This document shows positions 31,560 to 47,419 of a stretch of DNA of 64,000 bases, piece by piece. Every line of letters starts with the position of its first letter. The stretch's first letter is position 1. The notes beneath the pieces were generated by a model that saw only the letters and a program-made list of their open reading frames with translations, was not told the origin of the DNA and ran no database searches. The stretch is from Taudactylus pleione. Lineage: Eukaryota; Chordata; Amphibia; Anura; Myobatrachidae. The position numbers and the translations under genes are program-made. The stretch covers positions 1 to 64,000 of the forward strand of contig JAUIMM010002012.1 of assembly GCA_031769625.1 (NCBI GenBank), read 5' to 3'.

Positions 31560-34299
31560 TTTACCACTATACACCATATTCTATACTATGTACCACTATA
31601 AACCTCTACAATATATTCTCTACTATGTACCACTATACAGCATATTCTATACTAAGTATCTCTATACACCATATTCTATAGTATGTAGCACTATACACCA
31701 CATTCTATACTATGTACCACTATACAGCTCTACACCATATTCTATACTATGTACCACTATACACCTTATTATATACTATGTACCACTATTCAGCTCTACA
31801 CCACATTCTATACTATGTACCGCTATACATCATATTCTGTGTACCACTATACACCATATTATATACTATGTACCACAATACAACACATTCTATACTATGT
31901 ACCACTATACACCATATTCTATAATATGTGCCTTTATACACTATATTCTATACTATGTACCACTTTACACCACATTCTATACTTTTTCCCTCTATTCACC
32001 ATTTTCTATACTATGTACCACTATACAACTCTACACCATATTCTATACTATGTACCACTATACAACACTACACCATATTCTATACTATGTACTAATATAC
32101 AGCTCTACACCATATTCTATACTATGTACTACTATACACCACATTCTATACTATGTACCACTACACCACATTCTATACTATGTACCACTATATACCACTA
32201 TACACCACATTCTATACTATGTACCACTATACACCATATTCTATACTATGTACCTCTATATACCATATTCTATACTACGTACCTCTATACATCATATTCT
32301 ATACTATGTATCACTATACAGCTCTACATCACATTCTATACTATGTACCACTATACACCATATTCTATACTATGTACCTCTATACACCATATTCTATACT
32401 ATGTACCTCTATACAACATATTCTAGACTATGTACCACTTTACACCATATTCTATACTATAAACCACTATACAGCTCTACCCCATATTCTATGCCATGTT
32501 CCACTATACAGCTCTGCACCACATTCTATACTATGTACCACTGTACAGCTCTACACCATATTCTATACTATATACTACTATACACCACATTTTATACTAT
32601 GTACCACTATAAACCATATTCTATACTATGTAACACTATACACCACATTCTATACTATGTACCACTATACAGCTCTACACCATATTTTATACTATATACC
32701 GATATTCAGCTCTACACCATGTTCTATACTGTATACCACTATACACCGTATTCTATACTATGTACCACTATAAACAACATTCTATACTATGTACCACTAT
32801 ACACCATATTCTATACTATGTACCACTATACACCATATTCTATACTATATACCACTATACAACATATTCTAGACTATGTACCACTTTACACCATATTCTA
32901 CACTATATACCACTTAACAGCTCTACCCCATATTCTATGTCATGTACCACTATACAGCTCTGTACCACATTCTCTGCTATGGACCACTATACAGCTCTAC
33001 ACCAAATTCTATACAATGTACCACTATACACCTCATTCTATACTATGTACCACTATACACCATATTCTGTACTATGTACCTCTATACACCATATTCTATA
33101 CAATTTACCACAATACACCATATTCTATACTATATACCACTATACACCATATTCTATACTATGTACCTATATACACCATATTCTATACTATGTACCACTA
33201 TACACCATATTCTATACTATGTACCACTATACAGCTCTACACCAAATTCTATACTATATACCACTATACACCATATTCTATACTATGTACCACTATACAG
33301 CTCTACACCATACACCAGTATACACCACATTCTACATATGTACCACTACACCACATTCTATACTATGTACCACTATGTACCACTATACACCACATTCTAT
33401 ACTATGTACCACTATACCCCATTTTCTATACTACGTACGACTATACAGATCTACACCATATTCTATACTATGTACTACTATACACTATATTGTATACGAT
33501 GTACCACTATATAGCTCTACACCACATTCTATACTATATACCACTATACTCCACATTCTAGGCTATGTACTACTATACTCCATATTCTATACTATGTACC
33601 TCTATACACCATAATCTATACTATATACCACTATACACCACATCCTATACTATGTACCATTATACAGCTCTTACCACATTCTATACTATGTACCACTATA
33701 CACCATATTCTATACTATTTACGTCTATACACCATATTCTATACTATATACCACTTTTAACCATATTCTATACAATGTACCACTATACACCATATTCTAT
33801 ATGATATACAACTATACAGCTCTACCCCATATTCTGTACTATGTATTTACCACTATACACCATATTCTATACTATGAACCACTATACAGCTCTACACCAT
33901 ATTCTATACTATTTACAACTATATGCCATATTCTATACTATGTACCACTATAAACCTCTACACTATATTCTATGCTATGTACCACTGTACAGCTCTATAC
34001 CACATTCTATACTATGTACAACTGTACAGGTCTACACTATATTCTATACTTAATACTACTATAGACCACATTCTATACTAAGTACCTCTATACACCATAT
34101 TCTATAGTATGTAGCACTATACACCACATTCTATACTATGTACCACTATACAGCTCTACACCATATTCTATACTATGTACCACTATACACCATATTCTAT
34201 ACTATGTACCACTATACACCACATCCTATACTATGTACCATTATACAGCTCTTCACCACATTCTATACTATGTACCACTATACACCATATTCTATACTA
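31560..34299 (+). repeat. 2,740-bp tandem duplication, copy 1
   Basis: Pairs with 34300-36018 at a constant offset of 2,740 bp. Landmarks are CGCTATACATCATATTC (31821 / 34561), the CTTTTTCC unit (about 31981 / 34721) and CTATAAACAACATTC (about 32768 / 35508). The first part is also a diverged version of window positions 20-690, so this block family is shared with the left end of the window. Confidence 0.86.
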
Positions 34300-36018
34300 T
34301 TTACCACTATACATCATATTCTGTACTATGTACCACTATAAACCTCTACACTATATTCTATGCTATGTACCACTATGCAGCATATTCTATACTAAGTACC
34401 TCTATACACCATATTCTATAGTATGTAGCACTATACACCACATTCTATACTATTTACCACTATACAGCTCTACACCATATTCTATACTATGTACCACTAT
34501 ACACCATATTCTTAACTATGTACCACTATTCACCTCTACACCACATTCTATACTATGTACCGCTATACATCATATTCTGTGTACCACTATACACCATATT
34601 ATATACTATGTACCACTATACAACTCATTCTATACTATGTACCACTATACACCATATTCTATACTATGTGTCTTTATACACTATATTCTATACTATGTAC
34701 CACTATACACCACATTCTATACTTTTTCCGTCTATACACCATTTTCTATACTATGTACCACTATACAACTCTACACCATATTCTATACTATGTACCACTA
34801 TACAACACTACACCATATTCTATACTATGTACTATTATACAGCTCTACACCGTATTCTATACTATGTACTACTATACACCACATTCTATACTATGTACCA
34901 CTACACCACATTCTATACTATGTACCACTATATACCACTATACACCACATTCTATACTATGCACCACTATACACCATATTCTATACTATGTACCTCTATA
35001 CACCATATTCTATACTATGTACCTCTATACATCATATTCTATACTATGTACCACTATACAGCTCTACATCACATTCTATACTATGAACCACTATACACCA
35101 TATTCTATACTATGTACCTCTATACACCATATTCTATACTATGTACCTCTATACAACATATTCTAGACTATGTACCACTTTACATCATTTTCTATACTAT
35201 ATACCACTATATAGCTCTACCCCATATTCTATGCCATGTACCACTATACAGCTCTGCACCACATTCTATACTATGTACCACTGTACAGCTCTACACAATA
35301 TTCTATACTATATACTACTATACACCACATTCTATACTATGTACCACTATAAACCATATTCTATACTATGTAACACTGTACACCACATTCTATACTATGT
35401 ACCACTATACAGCTCTACACCATATTTTATACTATATACCAATATTCAGCTCTACACCATGTTCTATACTATATACCACTATACACCATATTCTATACTA
35501 TGTACCACTATAAACAACATTCTATACTATGTACCACTATACACCATATTCTATACTATGTACCACTATACACCATATTCTATACTATATACCACTATAC
35601 AACATATTCTAGACTATGTACCACTTTACACCATATTCTACACTATATACCTCTTAACAGCTCTACCCCATATTCTATGCCATGTACAACTATACAGCTC
35701 TGTACCACATTCTATACTATGTACCACTATACAGCTCTACACCAAATTCTATACAATGTACCATTATACACCACATTCTATACTATTTACCTCTATACAC
35801 CATATTCTGTACTATGTACCTCTATACACCATATTCTATACAATTTACCACAATACACCATATTCTATACTATATACCACTATACACCATATTCTATACT
35901 ATGTACCTATATACACCATATTCTATACTATGTACCACTATACACCATATTCTATACTATGTACCACTGTACAGCTCTACACCAAATTCTATACTATATA
36001 CCACTATACACCATATTC
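34300..36018 (+). repeat. 2,740-bp tandem duplication, copy 2 (partial)
   Basis: Matches 31560-33278. At about 36018 the partner changes abruptly: copy 1 continues with TATACTATGTACC while this copy reads TCTGTAATATGTAGC, matching 5350 onward. The switch marks a recombination joint between two block families. Confidence 0.84.
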
Positions 36019-38436
36019 TGTAATATGTAGCACTATACACCATATTCTATGCTCTGCACCACTATACAGCTCTACACCATATTCTATGCTATGTATCACT
36101 CTACACAATACTCTATACTATGCACCACTATACAGCTCTACACCAAATTCTATACTATGTACCTCTATATACCATATTCTATACTATGTACCACTATACA
36201 GCTCTATACCAAATTCTACACTATGTACCATTATACAGCTCTACACCACATTCTATACTATGTCCCACTATACATCATATTCTATACTATGTACCACTAT
36301 ACAGCTCTACATCACATTCTATACTATGTACCACTATACAACATATTCTATATTATGTACCTCTATACACAATATTCTATACTATGTACCTCTATACAAC
36401 ATATTCTAGACTATGTACCACTTTACATCATATTCTATTCTAAATACCACTATACAGCTCTACCCCATATTCTATGCCATGTACCACTATACAGCTCTGC
36501 ACCTCATTCTATACTATGTACCACTGTACAGCTATACACCATATTCTATACTGTATACTACTATACACCACATTCTATACCATGTACCACTATAAACCAT
36601 ATTCTGTACTATGTAACACTATACACCACATTCTATACTATGTACCACTATACAGCTCTACACCATATTTTATACTATGTACCAATATTCAGCTCTACAC
36701 CATGTTCTATACTATATACCACTATACACCATATTCTATACTATGTACCACTATAAACAACATTCTATACAATGTACCACTATACACCATATTCTATACT
36801 ATGTACCACTATACACCATATTCTATACTATATACCACTATACACCATATTCTAGACTATGTACCACTTTTCACCATATTCTGTACTATATACCACTTAA
36901 CAGCTTTACCCCATATTCTATGCCATGTACCACTGTACAGCTCTGTACCACATTCTATACTATATACCACTATACAGCTCTATACCACATTCTATACTAT
37001 GTACCATTATACAGCTCTACACCACATTCTATACTATGTACCATTATACAACATGTTCTATACTATGTACCACTATACAGCTCTTCATCACATTCTATAT
37101 TATGTACCACTATACACCACATTCTATACTATGTACCACTATACAGCTTTAAACCACATTCTATACAATGTACCACAATACACCATATTCTATGAACCAC
37201 TATACACCATATTCTATACTATGTACCACTATACACCATATTCTATACTATGTACCACTATACACCATATTCTATACTATATACCACTATACAGCTCTAC
37301 CCCATAATCTATACCATGTACCACTATACACCATATTCTATACTATGTATCACTTTACACCATATTCTATACTATGTATCACTATGCACCATATTCTATA
37401 CTATGTACCACTATACTGCTCTACACCATATTTTATGCTATGTACCACAAACTATACACCATATTCTATACTATGTACCACTATACAGCTCAACACCATA
37501 TTCTATACTATGTACCACTATACAACTCTACACTATATTCTATACTATGTACCACTATACACAACATTCTATACTTTTTCCCACTATACACCATTTTCTA
37601 TACTATGTACCACTATACAGCTCAACACCATATTCTATACTATGTACCACTATACAACACTACACCATATTCTATACTATGTACTAATATACAGCTCTAC
37701 ACCGTATTCTATACTATGTACTACTATACACCACATTCTATACTATGTACCACTACACCACATTCTACACTATGTACCACTATACAACACTACACCAAAT
37801 TCAATACTATGTACCATTATACAGCTCTACACCACATTCTATACTATGTACCACTATACATCATATTCTATACTATGTACCACTATACAGCTCTACATCA
37901 CATTCTATACTATGTACCACTGTACACCATATTCTAAACTTTGTACCTCTATACACCATATTCTATACTATGTACCTCTATACAACATATTCTAGACAAT
38001 GTACCACTTTACACCATATTCTATACTATATACCACTTAACAGCTCTACCCCATAATCTATGCCATGTACCACTATACAGCTCTGTACAACATTCTATAC
38101 TATATACTACTATACACCACATACTATTCTATGTACCACTATACAGCTCTACACCATATTTTATACTATATACCAATATTCAGCTCTACACCATGTTCTA
38201 TACTATATAATACTATACATCAGATTCTATACTATGTACCACTATAAACAACATTCTATACTATATACCACTGTACACCTTATTCTATACTAGGTATCAC
38301 TATACACCACATTCTATACAATATACCACTATACAGCTCTATACCACATTTTATTCTAAATACCATTATACAGCTCTACACCACATTCTATACTATGTAC
38401 CACTATACAACATATTCTATACTATGTACCACTATA
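36018..38436 (+). repeat. Distant copy of 5350-7738 (offset about 30.7 kb)
   Basis: Shares the variant order of 5350-7738 at offsets of 30,668 to 30,698 bp. Landmarks are CTCTACACAATACTC (5431 / 36099), TATTCAGCTCTACACCATG (about 6018 / 36686) and TAGGTATCAC (7593 / 38291). Inside it, about 37510-37790 instead resembles the 394-660 block (CTTTTTCCC at about 37573), replacing what should match about 6.8-7.1 kb. Confidence 0.82.
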
Positions 38437-41400
38437 CAGCATATTCTATACTATGTACCTCTATACACCATATTCTATACTATGTACCACTATACACCAT
38501 ATTCTATAATATATACCACTATACAGCTCTACCCCATATTCTATACCATGTACCACTATACACCTTATTCTATACTATGTGCTATACACCATATTCTATA
38601 CTATGTACCACTATACACCATATTCTATACTATGTACCACAATACAGCTCTACATCATATTCTATATTATATACCACTATACACCATATTCTATACTATG
38701 TACCACTTACACCACATTCTATACTATGTACCACTATACACCATATTCTATACTATGTACCACTATACACCATATTCTATACTATGTACCACTATACAGC
38801 TCTACACCACATTCTGTACTATATGCCACTATACACCATATTCTATACTATGTACCACTATACACCATATTCTATACTATGTACCACTATACACCATATT
38901 CTATACTATGTACCACTATACAGCTCTACACCACATTCTGTACTATATGCCACTATACACCATATTCTATACTATGTAGCACTATACACCATATTCTATA
39001 CTATGTACCAATATACAGCTCTACAACACATTCTATACTATGTCCCTCTACACACCATATTCTATACTATGTACCACTATACAGCTCTACACCACATTCT
39101 ATACTATGTACCACTATACATCTCTACACCATATTCTAAGCTATGTATCACTGTACACAATACTCTATACTGTGCACCACTGTACAGCTATACACCATAT
39201 TTTATACTATATACCACTATACACCCTATTGTATACTATGTACCACTATACAGCTCTACACCATATTCTATTCTATGTACCACTATACAGCTCTACACCA
39301 TATTCTAGACTATGTACCACTATATACCATATTCTATACTATGTACATCTATACATCATATTCTATACTATGTACCTCTGTACACCATATTCTATACTAT
39401 ATACCACTATGCACCATATTCTAAACTATGTACCACTATAAACCATATTCTATACTATAAACAACTCTATAGCTCACCCCATATTCTATACTATGTACTA
39501 CTATACACCATTTTCTATACGATGAACCACTATATAGCTCTACACCATATTCTATACTATATACCACTATACACCATATTCTATACTATGTACCACTATT
39601 CACCTCTACACCATATTCTATACTATGTACCACTATACAGATGTATACCACATTCTATACTATGTACCACTATACAGCTCTACACCATATTCTATACTAT
39701 ATACTACTATACACCACATTCTATACTATGTACCATTATACAGCTCTACACCACAATATATACTATGTACCACTATACAGCTCTACACCACATTCTATAC
39801 TATGTACCACTGTACACTATATTCTATACTATGTATCACTATACACCACATTCTAGACTATGTACCACTATACACCATATTCTATACTATGTACCATTAT
39901 ACAGCTCTAAATCACATTCTATACTATGCACCACTATACACCACATTCTATACTATGTACCATTATACAGCTCTACACCACATTCTATACTATGCACCAC
40001 TATACACCATATTCTATACTATGTACCAATATACAGCTTTACACCACATTCTATACTATGTACCACTATACACCACATTCTAGACTATGTACCACTATAC
40101 CCCATATTCTATACTATGTACCTCTATACACCATAATTTATACTATGTACCACTACACACCACATTCTGTACTATGTAGTACTATACACCATATTCTATA
40201 CTATGTACCACTGTACACCATATTCTATACTATGTACCTCTATACACCATATTCTATACTGTGTACCACTATACACCATATTCTATACTATGTACCACAA
40301 TACACCATATTCTATACTATTTACCACTATATACCATATTCTATACTATATACCGCTTAACACCATATTTTATACTATGTACCAATATACAACACATTCT
40401 ATACTATGTAGCACTATACACCATATTCTATACCATGTACCTCTGTACACCATATTCTATACTATGTACCACTATACCCCATATTCTATACAATGTACCA
40501 CAATACACCATATTCTATACTATGTACCACTATACATCTCTACACCACATTCTATACTATGTTTCTCTATAAACCATATTCTATACTATGTACAACTATA
40601 CACCATATTCTATACTATGTACCACTATACAGCTCTACAACACATTCTATACTATGTCCCTCTACACACCATATTCTATACTATGTACCACTATACAGCT
40701 CTACACCATATTCTATACTATGTACCACTATACACCATATTCTATACTATGTACCTCTATACACCATTTTCTATACTATGTACCACTATACACCATATTC
40801 TATACTATATACCACTATACAGCTCTACCCCATATTCTATACCATGTACCACTATACAACTTATTCTATACTATGTGCTATACACCATATTCTATACTAT
40901 GTACCACTAAACACCATATTCTATACTATGTACCACAATACATCTCTACATCATATTCTATATTATATACCACTATACACCATATTCTATACTATGTATC
41001 ACTTTACACCACATTATATACTATGTACCACTATACACCATATTCTATACTATGTAGCAATATACACCATATTCTATACTATGTACCACTATACAGATCT
41101 ACACCACATTCTGTACTATATACCACTATACACCATATTCTATAATATGTACCACTATAAATCTCTACACCATATTATATGCTATGTATCATTATACACA
41201 ATACTCTATACTATGCACCACTGTACAGCTATACACTATATTCTATACTATATACCACTGTACACACTGTTGTATACTATGTACCACTATACAGCTCTAC
41301 ACCATATTCTATACTATGTACCACAATACAGCTGTACACGACATTCTATATTTTGTACCACTATACACCATATTCTAGACTATGTACCACTATACACCAT

Positions 41401-42085
41401 ATTTTATACTATGTACATCTATACACCATATTCTATACTACGTACCTCTATACACCATATTCTATACTTTATACCACTATACACCATATTCTATACTATG
41501 TACCACTATAAACCATATTCTATACTATAAACAACTATATATCTCACCCCATATTCTATACTATGTACTACTATACACCATTTTCTATACTATGAACCAC
41601 TATACAGCTCTACACCAAATTCTATACTATATACCACTATACACCATATTCTAAACTATGTACCACTATTCACCTCTACACCATATTCTATACTATGTAC
41701 CACTATACAGCTGTATACCACATTCTATACTATGTACCACTATACAGCTCTACACCATATTCTATACTATATACTACTATACACCACATTCAATACTATG
41801 TACCACTATACACCATATTCTATAAAATGTAACACTATACACCTCATTCCATATTATATACCACTAGACAGCTCTACACCACATTCTATACTATGTACCA
41901 CTGCACACCATATTCTATACTATGTACCTCTATACACCACATTCTAGACTACGAACCACTATACACCATATTCTATACTATGTACCACTATACAGCTCTA
42001 CACCACATTCTATACTTTGTACCACTATACACCATATTCTATACTATGTACCTCAATACACCATAATTGATACTATATACCACTA
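38377..42085 (+). repeat. 3,709-bp tandem duplication, copy 1 (near-identical)
   Basis: Pairs with 42086-45794. I found no difference at any place compared: the starts, the TATTCTAAGCTATG unit (about 39131 / 42840), CCCTATTG (39224 / 42933), the CAATATACAACAC unit (about 40383 / 44092) and the ends. Conceptual translations of long stretches are also identical. The base before the homology differs (C at 38376, A at 42085), giving a sharp start. It contains a local 124-bp duplication (TACTATATGCC at 38817 and 38941). Confidence 0.9.
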
Positions 42086-45000
42086 TACACCACATTCTAT
42101 ACTATGTACCACTATACAACATATTCTATACTATGTACCACTATACAGCATATTCTATACTATGTACCTCTATACACCATATTCTATACTATGTACCACT
42201 ATACACCATATTCTATAATATATACCACTATACAGCTCTACCCCATATTCTATACCATGTACCACTATACACCTTATTCTATACTATGTGCTATACACCA
42301 TATTCTATACTATGTACCACTATACACCATATTCTATACTATGTACCACAATACAGCTCTACATCATATTCTATATTATATACCACTATACACCATATTC
42401 TATACTATGTACCACTTACACCACATTCTATACTATGTACCACTATACACCATATTCTATACTATGTACCACTATACACCATATTCTATACTATGTACCA
42501 CTATACAGCTCTACACCACATTCTGTACTATATGCCACTATACACCATATTCTATACTATGTACCACTATACACCATATTCTATACTATGTACCACTATA
42601 CACCATATTCTATACTATGTACCACTATACAGCTCTACACCACATTCTGTACTATATGCCACTATACACCATATTCTATACTATGTAGCACTATACACCA
42701 TATTCTATACTATGTACCAATATACAGCTCTACAACACATTCTATACTATGTCCCTCTACACACCATATTCTATACTATGTACCACTATACAGCTCTACA
42801 CCACATTCTATACTATGTACCACTATACATCTCTACACCATATTCTAAGCTATGTATCACTGTACACAATACTCTATACTGTGCACCACTGTACAGCTAT
42901 ACACCATATTTTATACTATATACCACTATACACCCTATTGTATACTATGTACCACTATACAGCTCTACACCATATTCTATTCTATGTACCACTATACAGC
43001 TCTACACCATATTCTAGACTATGTACCACTATATACCATATTCTATACTATGTACATCTATACATCATATTCTATACTATGTACCTCTGTACACCATATT
43101 CTATACTATATACCACTATGCACCATATTCTAAACTATGTACCACTATAAACCATATTCTATACTATAAACAACTCTATAGCTCACCCCATATTCTATAC
43201 TATGTACTACTATACACCATTTTCTATACGATGAACCACTATATAGCTCTACACCATATTCTATACTATATACCACTATACACCATATTCTATACTATGT
43301 ACCACTATTCACCTCTACACCATATTCTATACTATGTACCACTATACAGATGTATACCACATTCTATACTATGTACCACTATACAGCTCTACACCATATT
43401 CTATACTATATACTACTATACACCACATTCTATACTATGTACCATTATACAGCTCTACACCACAATATATACTATGTACCACTATACAGCTCTACACCAC
43501 ATTCTATACTATGTACCACTGTACACTATATTCTATACTATGTATCACTATACACCACATTCTAGACTATGTACCACTATACACCATATTCTATACTATG
43601 TACCATTATACAGCTCTAAATCACATTCTATACTATGCACCACTATACACCACATTCTATACTATGTACCATTATACAGCTCTACACCACATTCTATACT
43701 ATGCACCACTATACACCATATTCTATACTATGTACCAATATACAGCTTTACACCACATTCTATACTATGTACCACTATACACCACATTCTAGACTATGTA
43801 CCACTATACCCCATATTCTATACTATGTACCTCTATACACCATAATTTATACTATGTACCACTACACACCACATTCTGTACTATGTAGTACTATACACCA
43901 TATTCTATACTATGTACCACTGTACACCATATTCTATACTATGTACCTCTATACACCATATTCTATACTGTGTACCACTATACACCATATTCTATACTAT
44001 GTACCACAATACACCATATTCTATACTATTTACCACTATATACCATATTCTATACTATATACCGCTTAACACCATATTTTATACTATGTACCAATATACA
44101 ACACATTCTATACTATGTAGCACTATACACCATATTCTATACCATGTACCTCTGTACACCATATTCTATACTATGTACCACTATACCCCATATTCTATAC
44201 AATGTACCACAATACACCATATTCTATACTATGTACCACTATACATCTCTACACCACATTCTATACTATGTTTCTCTATAAACCATATTCTATACTATGT
44301 ACAACTATACACCATATTCTATACTATGTACCACTATACAGCTCTACAACACATTCTATACTATGTCCCTCTACACACCATATTCTATACTATGTACCAC
44401 TATACAGCTCTACACCATATTCTATACTATGTACCACTATACACCATATTCTATACTATGTACCTCTATACACCATTTTCTATACTATGTACCACTATAC
44501 ACCATATTCTATACTATATACCACTATACAGCTCTACCCCATATTCTATACCATGTACCACTATACAACTTATTCTATACTATGTGCTATACACCATATT
44601 CTATACTATGTACCACTAAACACCATATTCTATACTATGTACCACAATACATCTCTACATCATATTCTATATTATATACCACTATACACCATATTCTATA
44701 CTATGTATCACTTTACACCACATTATATACTATGTACCACTATACACCATATTCTATACTATGTAGCAATATACACCATATTCTATACTATGTACCACTA
44801 TACAGATCTACACCACATTCTGTACTATATACCACTATACACCATATTCTATAATATGTACCACTATAAATCTCTACACCATATTATATGCTATGTATCA
44901 TTATACACAATACTCTATACTATGCACCACTGTACAGCTATACACTATATTCTATACTATATACCACTGTACACACTGTTGTATACTATGTACCACTATA

Positions 45001-45794
45001 CAGCTCTACACCATATTCTATACTATGTACCACAATACAGCTGTACACGACATTCTATATTTTGTACCACTATACACCATATTCTAGACTATGTACCACT
45101 ATACACCATATTTTATACTATGTACATCTATACACCATATTCTATACTACGTACCTCTATACACCATATTCTATACTTTATACCACTATACACCATATTC
45201 TATACTATGTACCACTATAAACCATATTCTATACTATAAACAACTATATATCTCACCCCATATTCTATACTATGTACTACTATACACCATTTTCTATACT
45301 ATGAACCACTATACAGCTCTACACCAAATTCTATACTATATACCACTATACACCATATTCTAAACTATGTACCACTATTCACCTCTACACCATATTCTAT
45401 ACTATGTACCACTATACAGCTGTATACCACATTCTATACTATGTACCACTATACAGCTCTACACCATATTCTATACTATATACTACTATACACCACATTC
45501 AATACTATGTACCACTATACACCATATTCTATAAAATGTAACACTATACACCTCATTCCATATTATATACCACTAGACAGCTCTACACCACATTCTATAC
45601 TATGTACCACTGCACACCATATTCTATACTATGTACCTCTATACACCACATTCTAGACTACGAACCACTATACACCATATTCTATACTATGTACCACTAT
45701 ACAGCTCTACACCACATTCTATACTTTGTACCACTATACACCATATTCTATACTATGTACCTCAATACACCATAATTGATACTATATACCACTA
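42086..45794 (+). repeat. 3,709-bp tandem duplication, copy 2 (near-identical)
   Basis: Second copy, directly adjoining the first. After 45794 the sequence still agrees for about one more unit and then diverges (ACACCATATTC here against ACAACATATTC after the copy 1/copy 2 joint). Apparent identity over 3.7 kb, while other duplicates in the window carry visible substitutions, means either a very recent duplication or an assembly duplication error. Confidence 0.9.
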
Positions 45795-46960
45795 TACACC
45801 ACATTCTATACTATGTACCACTATACACCATATTCTATACTATGTACTTCTATACACCATATTCTATACTGTGTACCACTATACACCATATTCTATACTA
45901 TATACCACAATACACCATATTCTATACTATTTACCACTATATACCATATTCTATACTATATACTGCTATACACCATATTTTATTCTATGTACCACTATAC
46001 AACACATTCTATACTATGTAGCACTATACACCATATTCTATACTATGTACCTCTATACACCATATTCGATACTATGTACCACTATACACCATATTCTATA
46101 CAATGTACCACAATACACCATATTCTATACTATGTACCACTATACATCTCTACACCAAATTCTATACTATGTACCACTATACACCACATTCTATACTATG
46201 TTCCACTATACACCATATTCTATACTTTGTATCTCTATACACCATATTCTATACCATGTACCACTGTACACCATATTCTATACTATGTATCATAATACAC
46301 CATATTCTATACTATGTACCACTATACACCGTATTCTATACTATGAACCACTATACACACCATATTCTATACTATGAACCTCTATACACCATATTCTATA
46401 ATATGTACCACTATACACCAAATTCTATGCTGTGTTGCACAATACAGCTCTACACCATATCCTATACTATGTACCGCTATACAGCACTACACTATATTCT
46501 ATACTATGTACCACTATACACCATATTCTATACTATGTACCACTATACACCATATTCTATACTATGAATAACTATACAGCTCTACACAACATTCTATACA
46601 ATGTACCACAATACACCATATACTATGTACCACTATACACCATATTCTATACTATGTACCACTATACACCATATTCTTTACTATGTACCTCTATACACCA
46701 TATTCTATACTATGTACCACTATACAGCTCTACACCAAATTCTATACTATGTACCACTATACACCACATTCTATACTATGTACAACTATACACCGTATTC
46801 CATACTATGTACCTCTATACACCATTTTCTTTACTATGTACCGCTATACACCATATTCTATACTATGTACCACAATACAGCTCTACACTATTTTCTATAC
46901 TATGTATCACTATACAACACTACACCATATTCTATACTATGTACCACTATACAGCTCTAC
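44500..46960 (+). repeat. 4,385-bp-offset duplication, copy 1
   Basis: Pairs with about 48885-51330 at a constant offset of 4,385 bp. Landmarks are CAGATCTACACCACATTC (about 44803 / 49188), CACACTGTTG (44974 / 49359), the CACTAGACAGC unit (about 45570 / 49955) and CTGTGTTGCAC (about 46428 / 50813). Differences are rare single bases. Homology resumes at 47140-47410 against 51330-51600 with a 4,187-bp offset, so copy 2 lacks 198 bp. Confidence 0.88.
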
Positions 46961-47419
46961 ACCATATTCTATACTATGTACTACTATACACCATATTTTA
47001 TACTATGTACCACTATACACCATATTTTATACTATGTACCACTATACAGCTCTACACCACATGCTATACTATGTACCACTATACAGCTCTACACCGTATT
47101 CAATACTATGTACTGCTATACACCACATTCTATACTATGTACCACTACACAGCTCTACACCATATACCACTATACACCACATTCTATACTATGTACCACT
47201 ACACCACATTCTATACTATGTACCACTATGTACCACTATACACCACATTCTATACTATGTACCACTGTACACCATAATCTGTACTATGTACCTCTATACA
47301 CCATATTCTATACTATGTACCACTATACACCATATTCTATAATATGTACCACAATACAACTCTACACCATTTTCTATACTATGTACCACTATACAACACT
47401 ACACCATATTCTATACTAT

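Noticed and set aside
31522..33561. 679-codon plus-strand open frame, and many others of 200-600 codons (e.g. 1476-3233, 21272-23074)
   Set aside because: All are the 29/37-bp satellite read in rotating frames. Every frame gives the same Tyr/Thr/Ile/His-rich cycle, frames overlap each other fully, starts are just the ATG at each unit's TATGTACC, and there is no non-repetitive domain.
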